A DNA stretch of 64,000 nucleotides from Paenibacillus sp. FSL R5-0766 (GCF_037971845.1 NZ_CP150227.1:2790001-2854000); one strand, 5' to 3'. Positions 26,582 to 36,645 are shown, numbered from the stretch's first letter. Made by a program: numbers and translations. Notes: generated by a model not told the origin, from the sequence alone.

Positions 26582-28825
26582 ATGAAAGTAAATCTGAAGC
26601 GGAATTGGCACACCAAGTTGATGTATTCGTATTTTCCTATTTTTCTGCTTACGATTTCCATTCTGATCTTTCTCTCCTTCCTGATTGTCAACGAACTCTC
26701 ACGTAACGAAACACAAAAAGCCGACATGATCTCCACCCGCTATATCGTGGATACACTGGAGCGCTCGCTAAGTGACATTGAACTTCGGTTGCTTGAAGAC
26801 ATTGGTGCAAACAAGACATATAGTCGCTTTCTGGAAGCTGGACAGGGACAATTATCGAGTCAGTTCATCTATGATGCGGCAAGTGGACTGGGACGTATGC
26901 TGGATCAGCAGGATATGATTCAATCCATTTATCTCTATCGTATGTCCGATTCCCAGATTCTTACGCCCAGAGGCATGATGCGTTTGGAAGATTTCGAAGA
27001 TCGTGCCTATATTGAGCAAGCTTTGAAAGATCGGGAGAACCTCGGTTGGAATCTGCCACGTGATTATAAGGAACGTTCCTTCGACGTACCTACACAGGTG
27101 ATTAGCATGAATAAGTGGCTTCCGTTACCGTGGGGCGGTGAAGGACTGCTCGTCATTACCATCCGCATGTATGCAGTGGAACGGCAGATTGATAACATGA
27201 CCAATGAAAAGTTATCAGTTCTTCAGGTTCGGGATAAGAGCGACAATCTGATCTATACCGCGCATCAAATGGACCCTTCAGCAGGTGAAATCCTTAATCG
27301 TGTGACTGCGGACAAACTTGGTCTGATCTTCGAGAGTGGTATTCAATCCGGACAGCTGTATTCATGGGTATCCCTTGTTTCATATGTGTGGATCGGTATT
27401 GGTTTATTAACGATTGTTGGTGCGGTGGCGGGACTAATCTACATTACTCGAAGAAATACACGCCCCATCCAGCTGATCATGAATCGAATCCAGGCGTTAC
27501 AGCCACGTGCCGAGGAGGATGAAGCAACTCCATCCGTCAAAGATGAACTGGCACTCATCGATCGAGCACTGGAACATCTGATTGCTCAAACGGTTGACTA
27601 TGAGAAACAGCATCATGAAAACTTGCTGATTCATCGCAGACAGTTGCTTGTTGATCTGATGGAAGGAGAGCGAATGGATTCGTTCCGTCAGCGACTTCGC
27701 CATCTGCAACCGCTAGAGGAACGATTCATGGAACCGAAGAGTGTTGCCGTCCTCATTGCGGAGATGAATGGTGACGATCTCTCGACCAATCAGAATATTC
27801 TGAAGATGGCGCTTATGAACGTAGTGGAAGAACTTGTGCAGAATGAGACCCAGTTCGGAGGTTGGGCTGAATGGTTTGGGAACCGCAGGCTTATTGTAGT
27901 GATTGCATCGGATGAGCAGGAAGGACTGGACCGTGAATTACTTATGGATCTGGCTAAGCAGATGCATATGTGGATTGCGGAAAACTTCCGCCTACGGTTT
28001 ACGTTCGGGATTGGACGAACCGTATCGGGCTGGGAGGAGATTACTCGTTCCTATGCGAGTGCAGATGCGGGTTTGCAGCATAGACTTACCCTTGGTAAAG
28101 ATGCCATCGTTCTCAGTGAGCAACTGCCGGATCGTATTGAGCTGCAATCGTACAAGTATTTGCAGATGCTTGCAGACTTTGTCCGTGAATTCAGACTAAC
28201 CGGTGATGGTTGGCGAACGCAGCTGGATCAGATGTTTGTTGCGTTTAACGAAGATCAGATTACAGATAACGATATTCGCATGTTGCTGCAGGCATTAATC
28301 CAGATGTTGTCCCGTGAATTCGGGGAGCTGTCTGAGCGGTTGCAAAGCCAATTTGCCGAGGAAATCCTGACTCGTCTTCGTAGTGATATCCAGCAGGTGG
28401 AGACACTGGAGGACATTCAAGAGATTTTGCAGGAGTGGCTTAAAGAGGTTTATCGCAATTATGTATCTGTGAATGAAACGAAAAGTCATCGCGCGATGAT
28501 CAACGAGCTGCGGATATATATTGAAGAGCATTTTGATGATCCGGATCTGTCGCTGAAACATCTGAGTGATCGGTTCCAGATCTCGGGCAAATATGCAAGT
28601 TATCTGTTCAAGGAAGAGTTTGAGATGAAGTTTGTTGATTTTCTGGTAAAACTGAGGGTCGAAAAGGCCTGCCGTCTGTTGTCTGCATCCGATATGGCAG
28701 TTCAGGATATTGCTCTGCAAGTGGGTTATGCCAATGCCATCTCTTTCGGCAGAGTATTTAAACGGATTATGGGCGTGACACCAGGGGACTATCGCAAGCG
28801 GAGTGGAAAACAAGGGGATCAATAA
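26582..28825 (+). CDS. Membrane-anchored AraC-family regulator (YesN/YtdP-like)
   Basis: A 747-aa sensor-regulator: helix (about 15-35), extracytoplasmic sensor of about 240 residues, second helix (about 262-285), a long cytoplasmic linker, and a C-terminal AraC HTH pair (YIEEHFDDPDLSLKHLSDRF; DIALQVGYANAISFGRVFKR; GVTPGDYRK). Such one-component proteins sit next to LplA-type ABC operons and activate them on sensing oligosaccharides. AAGGAG is 10 bases before ATG 26582. Its target is probably the operon beginning at 29691. Confidence 0.9.
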   Translation: MKVNLKRNWHTKLMYSYFPIFLLTISILIFLSFLIVNELSRNETQKADMISTRYIVDTLERSLSDIELRLLEDIGANKTYSRFLEAGQGQLSSQFIYDAASGLGRMLDQQDMIQSIYLYRMSDSQILTPRGMMRLEDFEDRAYIEQALKDRENLGWNLPRDYKERSFDVPTQVISMNKWLPLPWGGEGLLVITIRMYAVERQIDNMTNEKLSVLQVRDKSDNLIYTAHQMDPSAGEILNRVTADKLGLIFESGIQSGQLYSWVSLVSYVWIGIGLLTIVGAVAGLIYITRRNTRPIQLIMNRIQALQPRAEEDEATPSVKDELALIDRALEHLIAQTVDYEKQHHENLLIHRRQLLVDLMEGERMDSFRQRLRHLQPLEERFMEPKSVAVLIAEMNGDDLSTNQNILKMALMNVVEELVQNETQFGGWAEWFGNRRLIVVIASDEQEGLDRELLMDLAKQMHMWIAENFRLRFTFGIGRTVSGWEEITRSYASADAGLQHRLTLGKDAIVLSEQLPDRIELQSYKYLQMLADFVREFRLTGDGWRTQLDQMFVAFNEDQITDNDIRMLLQALIQMLSREFGELSERLQSQFAEEILTRLRSDIQQVETLEDIQEILQEWLKEVYRNYVSVNETKSHRAMINELRIYIEEHFDDPDLSLKHLSDRFQISGKYASYLFKEEFEMKFVDFLVKLRVEKACRLLSASDMAVQDIALQVGYANAISFGRVFKRIMGVTPGDYRKRSGKQGDQ

Positions 28826-28889
28826 CGGAATTGCACGTGTTAGAACATCCGAGTATCGGGTGAAATCCAATAATCTTAGAGATATCAAT

Positions 28890-28950
28890 GAAATCTCCTG
28901 TATGAGGCAATAAGGTTTCGTCCCTTATCGTCCTTTGCAGGAGATTTTTT
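28890..28950 (+). terminator. Rho-independent terminator
   Basis: AAATCTCCTG pairs with CAGGAGATTT, with an inner AATAAGG/CCTTAT hairpin, followed by six T. Confidence 0.75.
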
Positions 28951-29031
28951 GGCTGTTCAACCACGATCTTAGGCCAGTCTAGCTGGTATATTGTTAAGGA
29001 ATTTTACGAATGTCCTATACTAGCAGTATGA

Positions 29032-29295
29032 CAATTTATAGATAATAGGGCAGGAGTTGAAGATGGTGTACAAAGGCATGAATCCGAACTTATTCAGGCC
29101 ATTTCTAAGGCAGGAGCGGCTCAGAACATTCCTGTACGATTTATTTTGGGCGGAATGCACTATGATGAGAAGTATAATGTATTGATTTTGGAACATACGG
29201 ACACAAGCAACGAACATGTGATGGATCAATTTGCGGGAAATGCCATCGATACGTTGTTTGGTCAAGTGAAGTTTAATCTTCCGCCGAGGAATTAG
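29032..29295 (+). pseudogene. Small gene with damaged 5' end (frame without start)
   Basis: An open frame encodes about 88 protein-like residues, including IPVRFILGGMHYDEK and NAIDTLFGQVKFNLPPRN, and ends at a terminator. It has no ATG, GTG or TTG before its middle. Two candidate starts lie in other frames: ATG 29028 would join the frame if one base of ACAATTT were removed, and ATG 29064 after GCAGGAG opens a frame of only 40 codons. It is probably a frameshifted or decayed gene. I do not recognise the family. Confidence 0.45.
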
Positions 29296-29330
29296 TGCGT
29301 CGAGTCGTTCTACACGTGTTGCTAAACAAG

Positions 29331-29360
29331 GAGATCACATAAGATGTGGTCTCTTTTTCA
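29331..29360 (+). terminator. Rho-independent terminator
   Basis: GAGATCACAT / ATGTGGTCTC stem with three-base loop and a T-run; ends the damaged small gene. Confidence 0.8.
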
Positions 29361-29690
29361 TTTTTTGAAGAGAAATTCTATGGAAAAAGGATTATTGCAA
29401 GATGGGTGATGCCAGATTGGGTATGAGAAATCGACCTTAACACAACATATTATGTTAATATAGTTAACATTAGTGTCGTGAAAATTGTATATTGTCAGGA
29501 AATATGTTTATATATCGCGGTATTTAACGTAAAAAAACGTGAATTTACATTTTGAAAATAGTTTATTGTCTAAATATCAGATCATATGTAATGATTAGTG
29601 ACATTCACAGGTGCAACAAAATGGGATGAACAAAGTGGAGTGGCAATCATGTGAATCCATTCAGAGAGTGTGCGAAAGGGGAAAGGTCAA
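29361..29690 (+). promoter_or_regulatory. AT-rich leader of the sugar ABC operon
   Basis: About 330 bases without a gene. At 29437-29472 there are three TTAAC/GTTAA-type repeats (TTAACACAACATATTATGTTAA, with ATAGTTAACAT following), an inverted-repeat cluster suited to a regulator such as the AraC protein upstream. No riboswitch or small gene is visible. The function is inferred from position. Confidence 0.4.
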
Positions 29691-31292
29691 ATGAGATTAT
29701 TTCAAAGACGTAAGGCAGGCAAGGCAAGTTCAATCCTCGCAGTGGTAACGGCATTCACTCTATTATTATCTGCATGTTCGTCAGGAAGCGAATCAACATC
29801 TTCATCTGGAGAGTCGGATTCGGGGGAAAAGACAACTTTGAAAGTAGAAATCTTCGATCGGGGAAATACTCCGGCGGGCTACACCATTTCGGACAGTTAT
29901 CTGACTCGCTTCATTCAAGAGAAGTTTGGCGATCCAAACAACATCGACGTTCAATTTGTTCCGGTACCACGCTCGGAGGAAGTACAGAAACTTAACGTTC
30001 TGATGGCGAGTGGCTCTGAAGTACCTGATATCGTCTTTACCTACGATTCGGGAACATTCAACCGGTATGCAGAGCAAGGAGGTCTGACCGAACTTACGGA
30101 TCTGATCAATCAAAGTGGTCCTAACCTGAAGAAGTTCCTGGGAGATGAAACGCTGGCCTACGGTCAATACGATGGACAACAGTTCGCGGTTCCGGGTAAA
30201 CGTCTTGTACTTGGCAAGTACGCATCCTATGTTCGTCAGGACTGGCTGGATGCACTCGGATTGCCTTCCCCTGAGACAGCTGAGGAGCTGCATACAACAC
30301 TGAAGGCCTTCAAGGAAAAAGATCCGGGTAAAGTCGGTACAGGACTTATTCCGATGGGGATGTCCATTGCCTCGGCTCAATATGAACCACTGATCTGGTC
30401 ATTCATTGAACCGCTGACGGAAGAACAGAAATATACATTAACGCAGCAACTGGGTTCCAATGACTATCCAACGTTGTTGCCTGGTTTCAAGGACGCTCTG
30501 AAATATATGAACACACTTTATAATGAAGGATTAATGAGCAAGGACTTTGGACTCGACAAAGACAAGAAAAAGCTATGGGAAGATGTATCTAACGGGAAAG
30601 TTGGATTCTACACAGAGGATGCAGGGGAGATTTATATCTCCGGTACGTACAAAAACCTGCAAACCAATCAACCGGGTGCAGTGATTACACCCATTGATGC
30701 ATTCAAAAACTCGGAAGGCAAATTCGCCAAACCGGCATATGCACCCAATGCGATGTATGTCATGATCCCGAAATCGAGCAAAAATGCGGAAGCAGCGATG
30801 AAGTATCTGGATTGGATGGCTTCGGGCAATAACCTGTTCGATCTGCAATTCGGTGTTGAAAACGAGAACTATGAACTTGTGGATGGGGTACCACTGATCA
30901 AAGATGATGCTTCTCCTGAAATCGCAGGCCGTATCTATAATTCCGGTGACATTGCCATCATCGTGAACGGTAAATACGTTGGGGATGACAAGAAAAATGA
31001 AGAGGCCTACGTCGTTCAGGTAGAGTCGAAGTATCGGGATGATATGCGCAAGTCGGTAGCGATCTCTAACACGGACACCATTCAACCGGTACGTTTCTCC
31101 AAACCGATTGATGCAGAAGCACGTTACGGTAACGGTCTGAAAGACAAGTTCATGGAGTTTTTCGTGAAAACAACCATTTCCAAACCCGCTGATTTTGAAG
31201 CCACGTATGACAGCATGATGAAGGACTATATGGCGAGCGGTGGTCAAGCGATCCTGGATGAACGTACAGAAGCTTACAAAGCAATGAAATAA
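29691..31292 (+). CDS. Extracellular solute-binding lipoprotein (LplA/YtcQ type)
   Basis: A 533-aa lipoprotein with a clear signal and lipobox (LLLSAC, Cys near residue 29), then a Ser-rich linker and a type I extracellular sugar-binding fold. It delivers an oligosaccharide to the two permeases encoded just downstream. I chose ATG 29691; the GTG at 29670 has a weaker signal. There is no ATPase gene in the operon, as is usual for this family, where a shared MsmX-like ATPase serves several importers. Confidence 0.92.
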   Translation: MRLFQRRKAGKASSILAVVTAFTLLLSACSSGSESTSSSGESDSGEKTTLKVEIFDRGNTPAGYTISDSYLTRFIQEKFGDPNNIDVQFVPVPRSEEVQKLNVLMASGSEVPDIVFTYDSGTFNRYAEQGGLTELTDLINQSGPNLKKFLGDETLAYGQYDGQQFAVPGKRLVLGKYASYVRQDWLDALGLPSPETAEELHTTLKAFKEKDPGKVGTGLIPMGMSIASAQYEPLIWSFIEPLTEEQKYTLTQQLGSNDYPTLLPGFKDALKYMNTLYNEGLMSKDFGLDKDKKKLWEDVSNGKVGFYTEDAGEIYISGTYKNLQTNQPGAVITPIDAFKNSEGKFAKPAYAPNAMYVMIPKSSKNAEAAMKYLDWMASGNNLFDLQFGVENENYELVDGVPLIKDDASPEIAGRIYNSGDIAIIVNGKYVGDDKKNEEAYVVQVESKYRDDMRKSVAISNTDTIQPVRFSKPIDAEARYGNGLKDKFMEFFVKTTISKPADFEATYDSMMKDYMASGGQAILDERTEAYKAMK

Positions 31293-31404
31293 GTAGAGTA
31301 GAGATCACATCTAAATGTGTATGACAACAAAGAACAGGGATTTCATTAGGGCGATGGCAACATCGCCTTGATGAAGAATCCTGAATGACATGGGGGGAAG
31401 GTTT

Positions 31405-32307
31405 ATGAAAACAAGCATCTATTTCCGCAGAAACTGGCAACTATATGCGTTGCTCCTACTGCCCATGATCTACTTCATTATTTTCAAGTATGGGCCAATG
31501 TATGGCGTGCAGATTGCGTTCAAGGATTTTAACTTCTTTCAAGGGATCTCTGGTAGTGAGTGGATTGGTTTGGATGCATTCAGAGAAGTGTTTCAAAATC
31601 AGGGGTTCTACACTGCATTACGCAACACGTTAGTGCTAAACATGCTGGATTTACTGGTTTCCTTCCCGGCACCACTTATACTGGCCATCTTATTGTTCGA
31701 GCTGAAGAAGGCCTGGTTCAAAAAGTTGGCACAGACTTTACTGTACATTCCTCACTTTATTTCGTGGGTCATTATTGGAGGGATCGTACTTCAGGTATTT
31801 GGTACACAATCCGGTTTTATTAACAATATCTTGATGAGCATGGGATTTGATCCATTACCTTTCCTTTCAGACAAAAACTATTGGCTCTTTACGTATCTTG
31901 CGGTAGGCGTGTGGCAGAGTGCAGGCTGGGGTACGATTCTGTATCTGGCATCTCTCACGGGCATTAACCGGGAACTCTACGAAGCGGCAGAAGTGGATGG
32001 AGCAAGTCGGCTACGCAGAATTTGGCACATCTCCTTGCCAGGCATCAAAACAACGATTGTTACCTTATTGATCATCAATGTCGGCAATATGATCTCCATC
32101 GGCTTTGACCGACCATTTATTATCGGAAACGTGGCTGTACGTGAATACTCGGATGTACTTAGCACGTTTGTGTATCGTGTCGGTTTACAGTCTGGTCAGG
32201 TTACGCTCGCAACAGCTGTAGGTTTGTTCCAGGCTTTAGTTGGACTTGTCTTCATACTCGGAGCGAATTATACGTCCAAGAAATTAACCGATGAGAGCAT
32301 TATGTAG
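31405..32307 (+). CDS. Sugar ABC transporter permease (LplB type)
   Basis: A 300-aa permease with six helices and the EAA loop (YEAAEVDGASRLRRIWHISLP) that contacts the ATPase. ATG 31405 follows GGGGGGAAGG; the ATG at 31390 contains that site and is rejected. It pairs with the next gene to form the channel. Confidence 0.93.
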   Translation: MKTSIYFRRNWQLYALLLLPMIYFIIFKYGPMYGVQIAFKDFNFFQGISGSEWIGLDAFREVFQNQGFYTALRNTLVLNMLDLLVSFPAPLILAILLFELKKAWFKKLAQTLLYIPHFISWVIIGGIVLQVFGTQSGFINNILMSMGFDPLPFLSDKNYWLFTYLAVGVWQSAGWGTILYLASLTGINRELYEAAEVDGASRLRRIWHISLPGIKTTIVTLLIINVGNMISIGFDRPFIIGNVAVREYSDVLSTFVYRVGLQSGQVTLATAVGLFQALVGLVFILGANYTSKKLTDESIM

Positions 32308-32345
32308 TGGATTGAATCACATATGATCTGTAAGGAGTGAGTGAG

Positions 32346-33218
32346 ATGTCTGAAAACACGGCGAATCGAATATTCAACACGGTAAACGTCATTCTTATTG
32401 TCATTACGATGGTGCTGTGTCTTGCACCATTCATTCATATTATTGCGATCTCGCTCAGTTCAAACCGGGCGATCGGTTCAGGAGAAGTTTCCTTTTTCCC
32501 CAAAGAGTTGTCCTTTGAGGCTTACACCAAAGTATTTGCAGATGGATCAATGATTCGTTCCCTCATCTATACCATTTGGCTGACCGTCCTTAGTACTGTG
32601 CTAAGCATGGTGATGACTATCGCAGCAGCGTATCCACTGGCGAAGAGTAATCTAAAAGGGCGCAAGTGGTTCATGCTCGTTATTGTGGTGACGATGTTCT
32701 TCAGTGGGGGCATTATCCCAGAGTACATTCTGATCAAAAATCTACATTTACTCGATAGCACATGGGGACTTATTCTGCCTGGATTGATTAGTCCGTTCTA
32801 CATGATTATCCTCATTACCTTCTTCAGAGGTATTCCTGAAAGTCTGGAAGAAGCAGCAGGCATTGATGGAAGCAGCCACTTCGGAACACTTATGCGCATT
32901 ATCTTGCCGCTGTCCCTTCCGGTTATGGCGACACTGAGCTTATTCTACGCGGTAGGACGCTGGAATGGTTTCCAGGATGCACTCATGTATATTACCAAGC
33001 CTGAGCTATACCCTTTGCAATTAAAATTGTATCAGATGATTCAGCAAAACCAGATTACAGAACTGATGCAGAACGAAGGCATCGGTGCTGTTCAAGTACT
33101 GCCTGAGAGTCTGAAAGCAGCCAGCGTTATATTCTCAACGTTACCGATTCTGCTTGTGTACCCGTGGTTGCAGCGGTACTTTATCAGTGGCGTAATGGTA
33201 GGTGCTGTAAAAGGTTAA
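32346..33218 (+). CDS. Sugar ABC transporter permease (LplC/YtcP type)
   Basis: A 290-aa permease with six helices and the EAA loop LEEAAGIDGSSHFGTLMRIILP. It ends MVGAVKG, the usual C-terminus of YtcP-like proteins. AAGGAG lies eight bases before ATG 32346. It is last of the binding-protein/permease trio; a repeat element follows. Confidence 0.93.
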   Translation: MSENTANRIFNTVNVILIVITMVLCLAPFIHIIAISLSSNRAIGSGEVSFFPKELSFEAYTKVFADGSMIRSLIYTIWLTVLSTVLSMVMTIAAAYPLAKSNLKGRKWFMLVIVVTMFFSGGIIPEYILIKNLHLLDSTWGLILPGLISPFYMIILITFFRGIPESLEEAAGIDGSSHFGTLMRIILPLSLPVMATLSLFYAVGRWNGFQDALMYITKPELYPLQLKLYQMIQQNQITELMQNEGIGAVQVLPESLKAASVIFSTLPILLVYPWLQRYFISGVMVGAVKG

Positions 33219-33225
33219 TAGAGGT

Positions 33226-33393
33226 TGTTCAAAAAGTTCACTTTTGATTACGAATGATGCCTAGTGGCATCATCAGCATCGAATATGAAATTTAGCCGAA
33301 ATGTCCGTTGCTCACGTAGTTGTCCTACGCTCCGCTACTCCATTTCTAGCTTAATTCCATCTTCTTGGTACTGAAAACTGATCTTTTTGAACA
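33226..33393. repeat. MITE-like intergenic repeat (TGTTCAAAAAG ends)
   Basis: A 168-bp element with inverted ends TGTTCAAAAAG (33226-33236) and CTTTTTGAACA (33383-33393), extended imperfectly inward. The inside is a compact, GC-richer structured block (for example GATGCC-TAGT-GGCATC). There is no coding potential. I recall near-identical intergenic repeats from Paenibacillus genomes, but cannot verify copy number here. It sits between a permease gene and its likely operon partner. Confidence 0.65.
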
Positions 33394-33423
33394 CGCACCT
33401 ATAGTCTCGGGAGGTCGCATGAC

Positions 33424-35142
33424 ATGACACAACGAATGGTAGAGAAGATGTCGAAAGAGCAAAAGTATCTTATAAATCAGTCCATGTTGATGATGGATAG
33501 CTTTTATGACGAGAAAGTGGATCTGATTCGGAGTTTCGAAGAAGAGGATTCATCGCAGCACAGCACACGAGCCAGTGCACATTATGCGCTCGGATTGTTA
33601 ATTCGAAATGAGCCTGGTGATGTGGAACGCGCGATACGAGTGTTCCACAAGGTGCTCGATGTTCAATATGACGCTCCGGATGAGATCTATCACGGAACCT
33701 TCGCGACCCGACCCAATGATGTGCATCCACCAGCGGGTCACTATGCTTGGAAATCTTTTGCGCCAGGCACGGCCTATTTCCTGGAACGCACCTTTGAGAA
33801 GGTGTCTGCGCAGTTTATCCATAAACTACAGGAAGAGGGTTCTCTGCTAACAGAGGAAGCAGACCCCAAACAACTGAAAAACCTTTTTTATTCGGCAGTG
33901 AATCAGGTTCTGCCACCAGTCTGGATCAGCTATGATCCCAACTGGCGTGAGTTTATCGCTTGTGTCTGTGTGGTTGTAACTGCTGAATTCGCCGATCTAC
34001 TGCCGGAGACACTCGTGAAACGGATGGATTATGCGATGGAACTGGCTGTTCAAGGATCAATAGAACGCAGGTTATCCGACGTAATCCCGATGAACACCAA
34101 TATTGAGTTGATGCATATTTTCATCACTCACTACTACGGGCATCGCTTGAACCGAACAGATTGGATTCAGCATTCGGATGAACAGGCGGAAGGGTTAATG
34201 AAGGAGTTTGAACAATACAACGGTACATTCGCGGAGTTCAATACGACAACGTATTATGGGGTGGATCTGTCCGTGCTTGGCATGTATCGAAAGTATGGAC
34301 TCACCGAACGTTTGATCGAAATTGGACACCGGATTGAACATGGGCTGTGGAATAACATTGCGCTATATTACAATGCCAACTTGGAGAATCTCTCCGGCCC
34401 ATTCTCTCGGGCGTACGACATGGAGATGCGAGAGCATAGTTCGATCGGTGTATTTATCTATCTCTTGCTTGGAGAAGGGTATGAATATCTGGCAGGAATC
34501 AACTGTGAATCTGGTCATGATCCCATGATTGCGCTCCTTGGGGTGGATGTGCCCGCTGAAGCCGTGCCGTATTTCAAGGCTCATCAAGAAGATCGGCTTG
34601 TGCAGAAACAGTTCGTGGAACTGTGTGAGCGCAATGATCCAACGTCCAATCGGAATTTGTGTACAGCCAAAGCTTGGATCGGTGAGCATCGGATGATCGG
34701 GGCCATGTCGGGAAGTGTGAATACGAATGGACAGATGCATCCAGCTACGATCCACTGGCAGACAGAGACGGGGGAGCGTTATTATCTTCGCTTGATCCGC
34801 CGTGAGGTAGGCGAGGGGTGGAACAGTCATCTGCGCGGAGTATCGTTCGATGCGGATCTCACACCTGATTCGTTAACCATTGATGTGGAGCTGGATACGG
34901 CGGAAGAGATCGATGTTTATTTTGAAATCAGGGGGCCATCCCTTTGTCAGCAGGATATTACACCAGCATTATGGCAGTTCCCTGGACTTGCGTGTGCCGT
35001 GAAGGCTGAAGCGCCTGAACCATCTGTGTTAATGTACGTGAATCATGCGGAGATCATCTATCGTTATGTGCCTGGGAAGACGGCAAACAAGATGAGATTT
35101 GAATTGACTCTCCGTGAAGACAACGGTTTGAGGAATAAATAG
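33424..35142 (+). CDS. Protein of unknown family, likely carbohydrate-active
   Basis: A 572-aa cytoplasmic protein with no signal peptide. Residues about 1-420 are helix-rich with repeating aromatic and acidic positions (YGVDLSVLGMYRKYG, MEMREHSSIGVFIYLLLGEGYEY), suggesting an alpha/alpha toroid like those of polysaccharide lyases and unsaturated glucuronyl hydrolases. The C-terminal about 130 residues look like a beta-sandwich. I do not recognise the family. The context (sugar importer before, TIM-barrel isomerase after) suggests it processes the imported oligosaccharide. GGGAGGT precedes ATG 33424. Confidence 0.8.
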   Translation: MTQRMVEKMSKEQKYLINQSMLMMDSFYDEKVDLIRSFEEEDSSQHSTRASAHYALGLLIRNEPGDVERAIRVFHKVLDVQYDAPDEIYHGTFATRPNDVHPPAGHYAWKSFAPGTAYFLERTFEKVSAQFIHKLQEEGSLLTEEADPKQLKNLFYSAVNQVLPPVWISYDPNWREFIACVCVVVTAEFADLLPETLVKRMDYAMELAVQGSIERRLSDVIPMNTNIELMHIFITHYYGHRLNRTDWIQHSDEQAEGLMKEFEQYNGTFAEFNTTTYYGVDLSVLGMYRKYGLTERLIEIGHRIEHGLWNNIALYYNANLENLSGPFSRAYDMEMREHSSIGVFIYLLLGEGYEYLAGINCESGHDPMIALLGVDVPAEAVPYFKAHQEDRLVQKQFVELCERNDPTSNRNLCTAKAWIGEHRMIGAMSGSVNTNGQMHPATIHWQTETGERYYLRLIRREVGEGWNSHLRGVSFDADLTPDSLTIDVELDTAEEIDVYFEIRGPSLCQQDITPALWQFPGLACAVKAEAPEPSVLMYVNHAEIIYRYVPGKTANKMRFELTLREDNGLRNK

Positions 35143-35143
35143 G

Positions 35144-35375
35144 TATATAAGATGAACTGAACATTTACACGAGAACGAAGAGTGCAGAATCGATCTGAAG
35201 AAGCGGAGCGTTCGCCTGAAAGCTTTCTGCAAGAAAGCTGCATCGGAAGCATAAGCTATCACCGGATTTTTCCCTTTGGAGAAGGGGATCAAAAAAATCT
35301 GGGGATAACAGCGATCAGAAGATGGTACTGCAATTGGAGTGATCTAGTATAAAGTGTATTGGTTCAACTTATATA
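35144..35375. repeat. MITE-like structured intergenic repeat, copy 2
   Basis: A 232-bp element starting TATATAAGATGAACT and ending GGTTCAACTTATATA. It shares with copy 1 (3269-3535) the AGCTTTCTGCAAGAAAGCT palindrome, GCATAAGCTATCACCGGAT and CTGGGGATAACAGCGAT blocks in the same order. It begins one base after the stop codon of the 572-aa gene. Confidence 0.78.
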
Positions 35376-35428
35376 GATAGAGATAAATGGAATATGAATG
35401 GGCGATAGAATGAGAGACAGGAGGACCA

Positions 35429-36397
35429 ATGATGTATACGGACAAACAGGAATATTCGTTCTCAACATGTTGGAATATCAAACGTCATACGACCGGACAA
35501 GGCATGATCGAGGAGATCAAGTCTCTTGGATTCAAACAAGTTGAGCTGAATTATAACGTTACGGAAGAGATGCTGCAGACGATAGAACCGATGATTGAAC
35601 GGGGCGAGATCGGTGTATCCAGTGTGCATAATACATTCCCGCATGTGGCTGACCCTGATTACGGGACGGATTCCGTCCTGCTTGGATTCGATGATGAGCC
35701 GCGCCGCAAACGGGCGATTGAACTGTTACTTCGCTCAGCCGAGTACGCACATCGTTATGGTGCCAAGGCTGTTGTTGTACATCCCGGTGAGGTTCCGTTT
35801 GAATACAATATAGATGAAGCGTTGAAAAAGATATACCACGATCAAGGACGGGATTCACCGGCATATCAATCTTTATGGCAAGAGATGCTGAAGAAACGGA
35901 AAGATGGCAGCGCACATTACCTGAGCCGGATTCAGGAGAGTCTGGAAGAGGTATGTGACTTGTCTGAGCAGCGGGGATACGGGGTGAATTTTGGTATTGA
36001 AACCCGTTCACGCTGTTATCAGATGCCGACTTTGCACGAAGCCGGAACGATTATTGGACAAATGAAGGGCGCGCCGCTTGGTCTCTGGTATGATATTGGT
36101 CACGGCATGATGATGGATCGAATGGGGCTGTACGATAATGTACGTGAAGCCAACGCGTTGATTGATCACGTGGTTGGCGTGCATATTCATGAAACCGTAG
36201 GGTTGGCAGATCATTGGTGTCCATACATCCATAGTAAAGACATGACCTTTTTTGATTCGTTTTTGGATATTATTGATCGTTCGCCAGTGAAAGTATATGA
36301 ATTAAAAGCCGCGTGTACACCGGAAGAGATCGATGAAACTCACGGATTAATTACATCTCGTATTGCTGAACGTCATGCTGCGCGTCAGCGCGGATAG
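35429..36397 (+). CDS. Sugar phosphate isomerase/epimerase (xylose-isomerase-like TIM barrel)
   Basis: A 322-aa TIM-barrel protein of the AP-endonuclease-2 superfamily. Metal-binding regions are suggested by VVVHPGEVPFE, FGIETRSRC, LWYDIGHGM and GVHIHETVGLADHWCPYI. It would isomerise or epimerise a monosaccharide derived from the imported substrate. AGGAGG precedes two tandem ATGs (35429 and 35432); the second has better spacing. Confidence 0.85.
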   Translation: MMYTDKQEYSFSTCWNIKRHTTGQGMIEEIKSLGFKQVELNYNVTEEMLQTIEPMIERGEIGVSSVHNTFPHVADPDYGTDSVLLGFDDEPRRKRAIELLLRSAEYAHRYGAKAVVVHPGEVPFEYNIDEALKKIYHDQGRDSPAYQSLWQEMLKKRKDGSAHYLSRIQESLEEVCDLSEQRGYGVNFGIETRSRCYQMPTLHEAGTIIGQMKGAPLGLWYDIGHGMMMDRMGLYDNVREANALIDHVVGVHIHETVGLADHWCPYIHSKDMTFFDSFLDIIDRSPVKVYELKAACTPEEIDETHGLITSRIAERHAARQRG

Positions 36398-36592
36398 GGA
36401 TTGGTATATTTTCAATCACCACAGATATCTTCGGGCAGTTGTATGTACTTGTCCTGCTAAGCGCATAGATGGGTGAATGATAGGGCAATGGACGAATGTG
36501 AAGCGTACTTATCAGCTGATGTCTGACGTTTGACGTCCAATTGGGGTAGAAGATATCGTCTATTTTATGTACTATGCGAAGATATTTAATGG

Positions 36593-36645
36593 AAAAAAGG
36601 ATCGGTTTCATCAGCCTGGGGGCTTGGTGAGACCGATCCTTTTTT
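36593..36645. terminator. Rho-independent terminator
   Basis: AAAAAAGGATCGGTTTC / GAGACCGATCCTTTTTT stem (one G-T wobble), loop of about 19 bases, T-tracts both ways. It ends the sugar operon. Confidence 0.88.

Noticed and set aside
30573..31247. 224-codon minus-strand frame opposite the solute-binding protein
   Set aside because: Cys/His/Arg-rich shadow translation; the plus-strand gene is clear.
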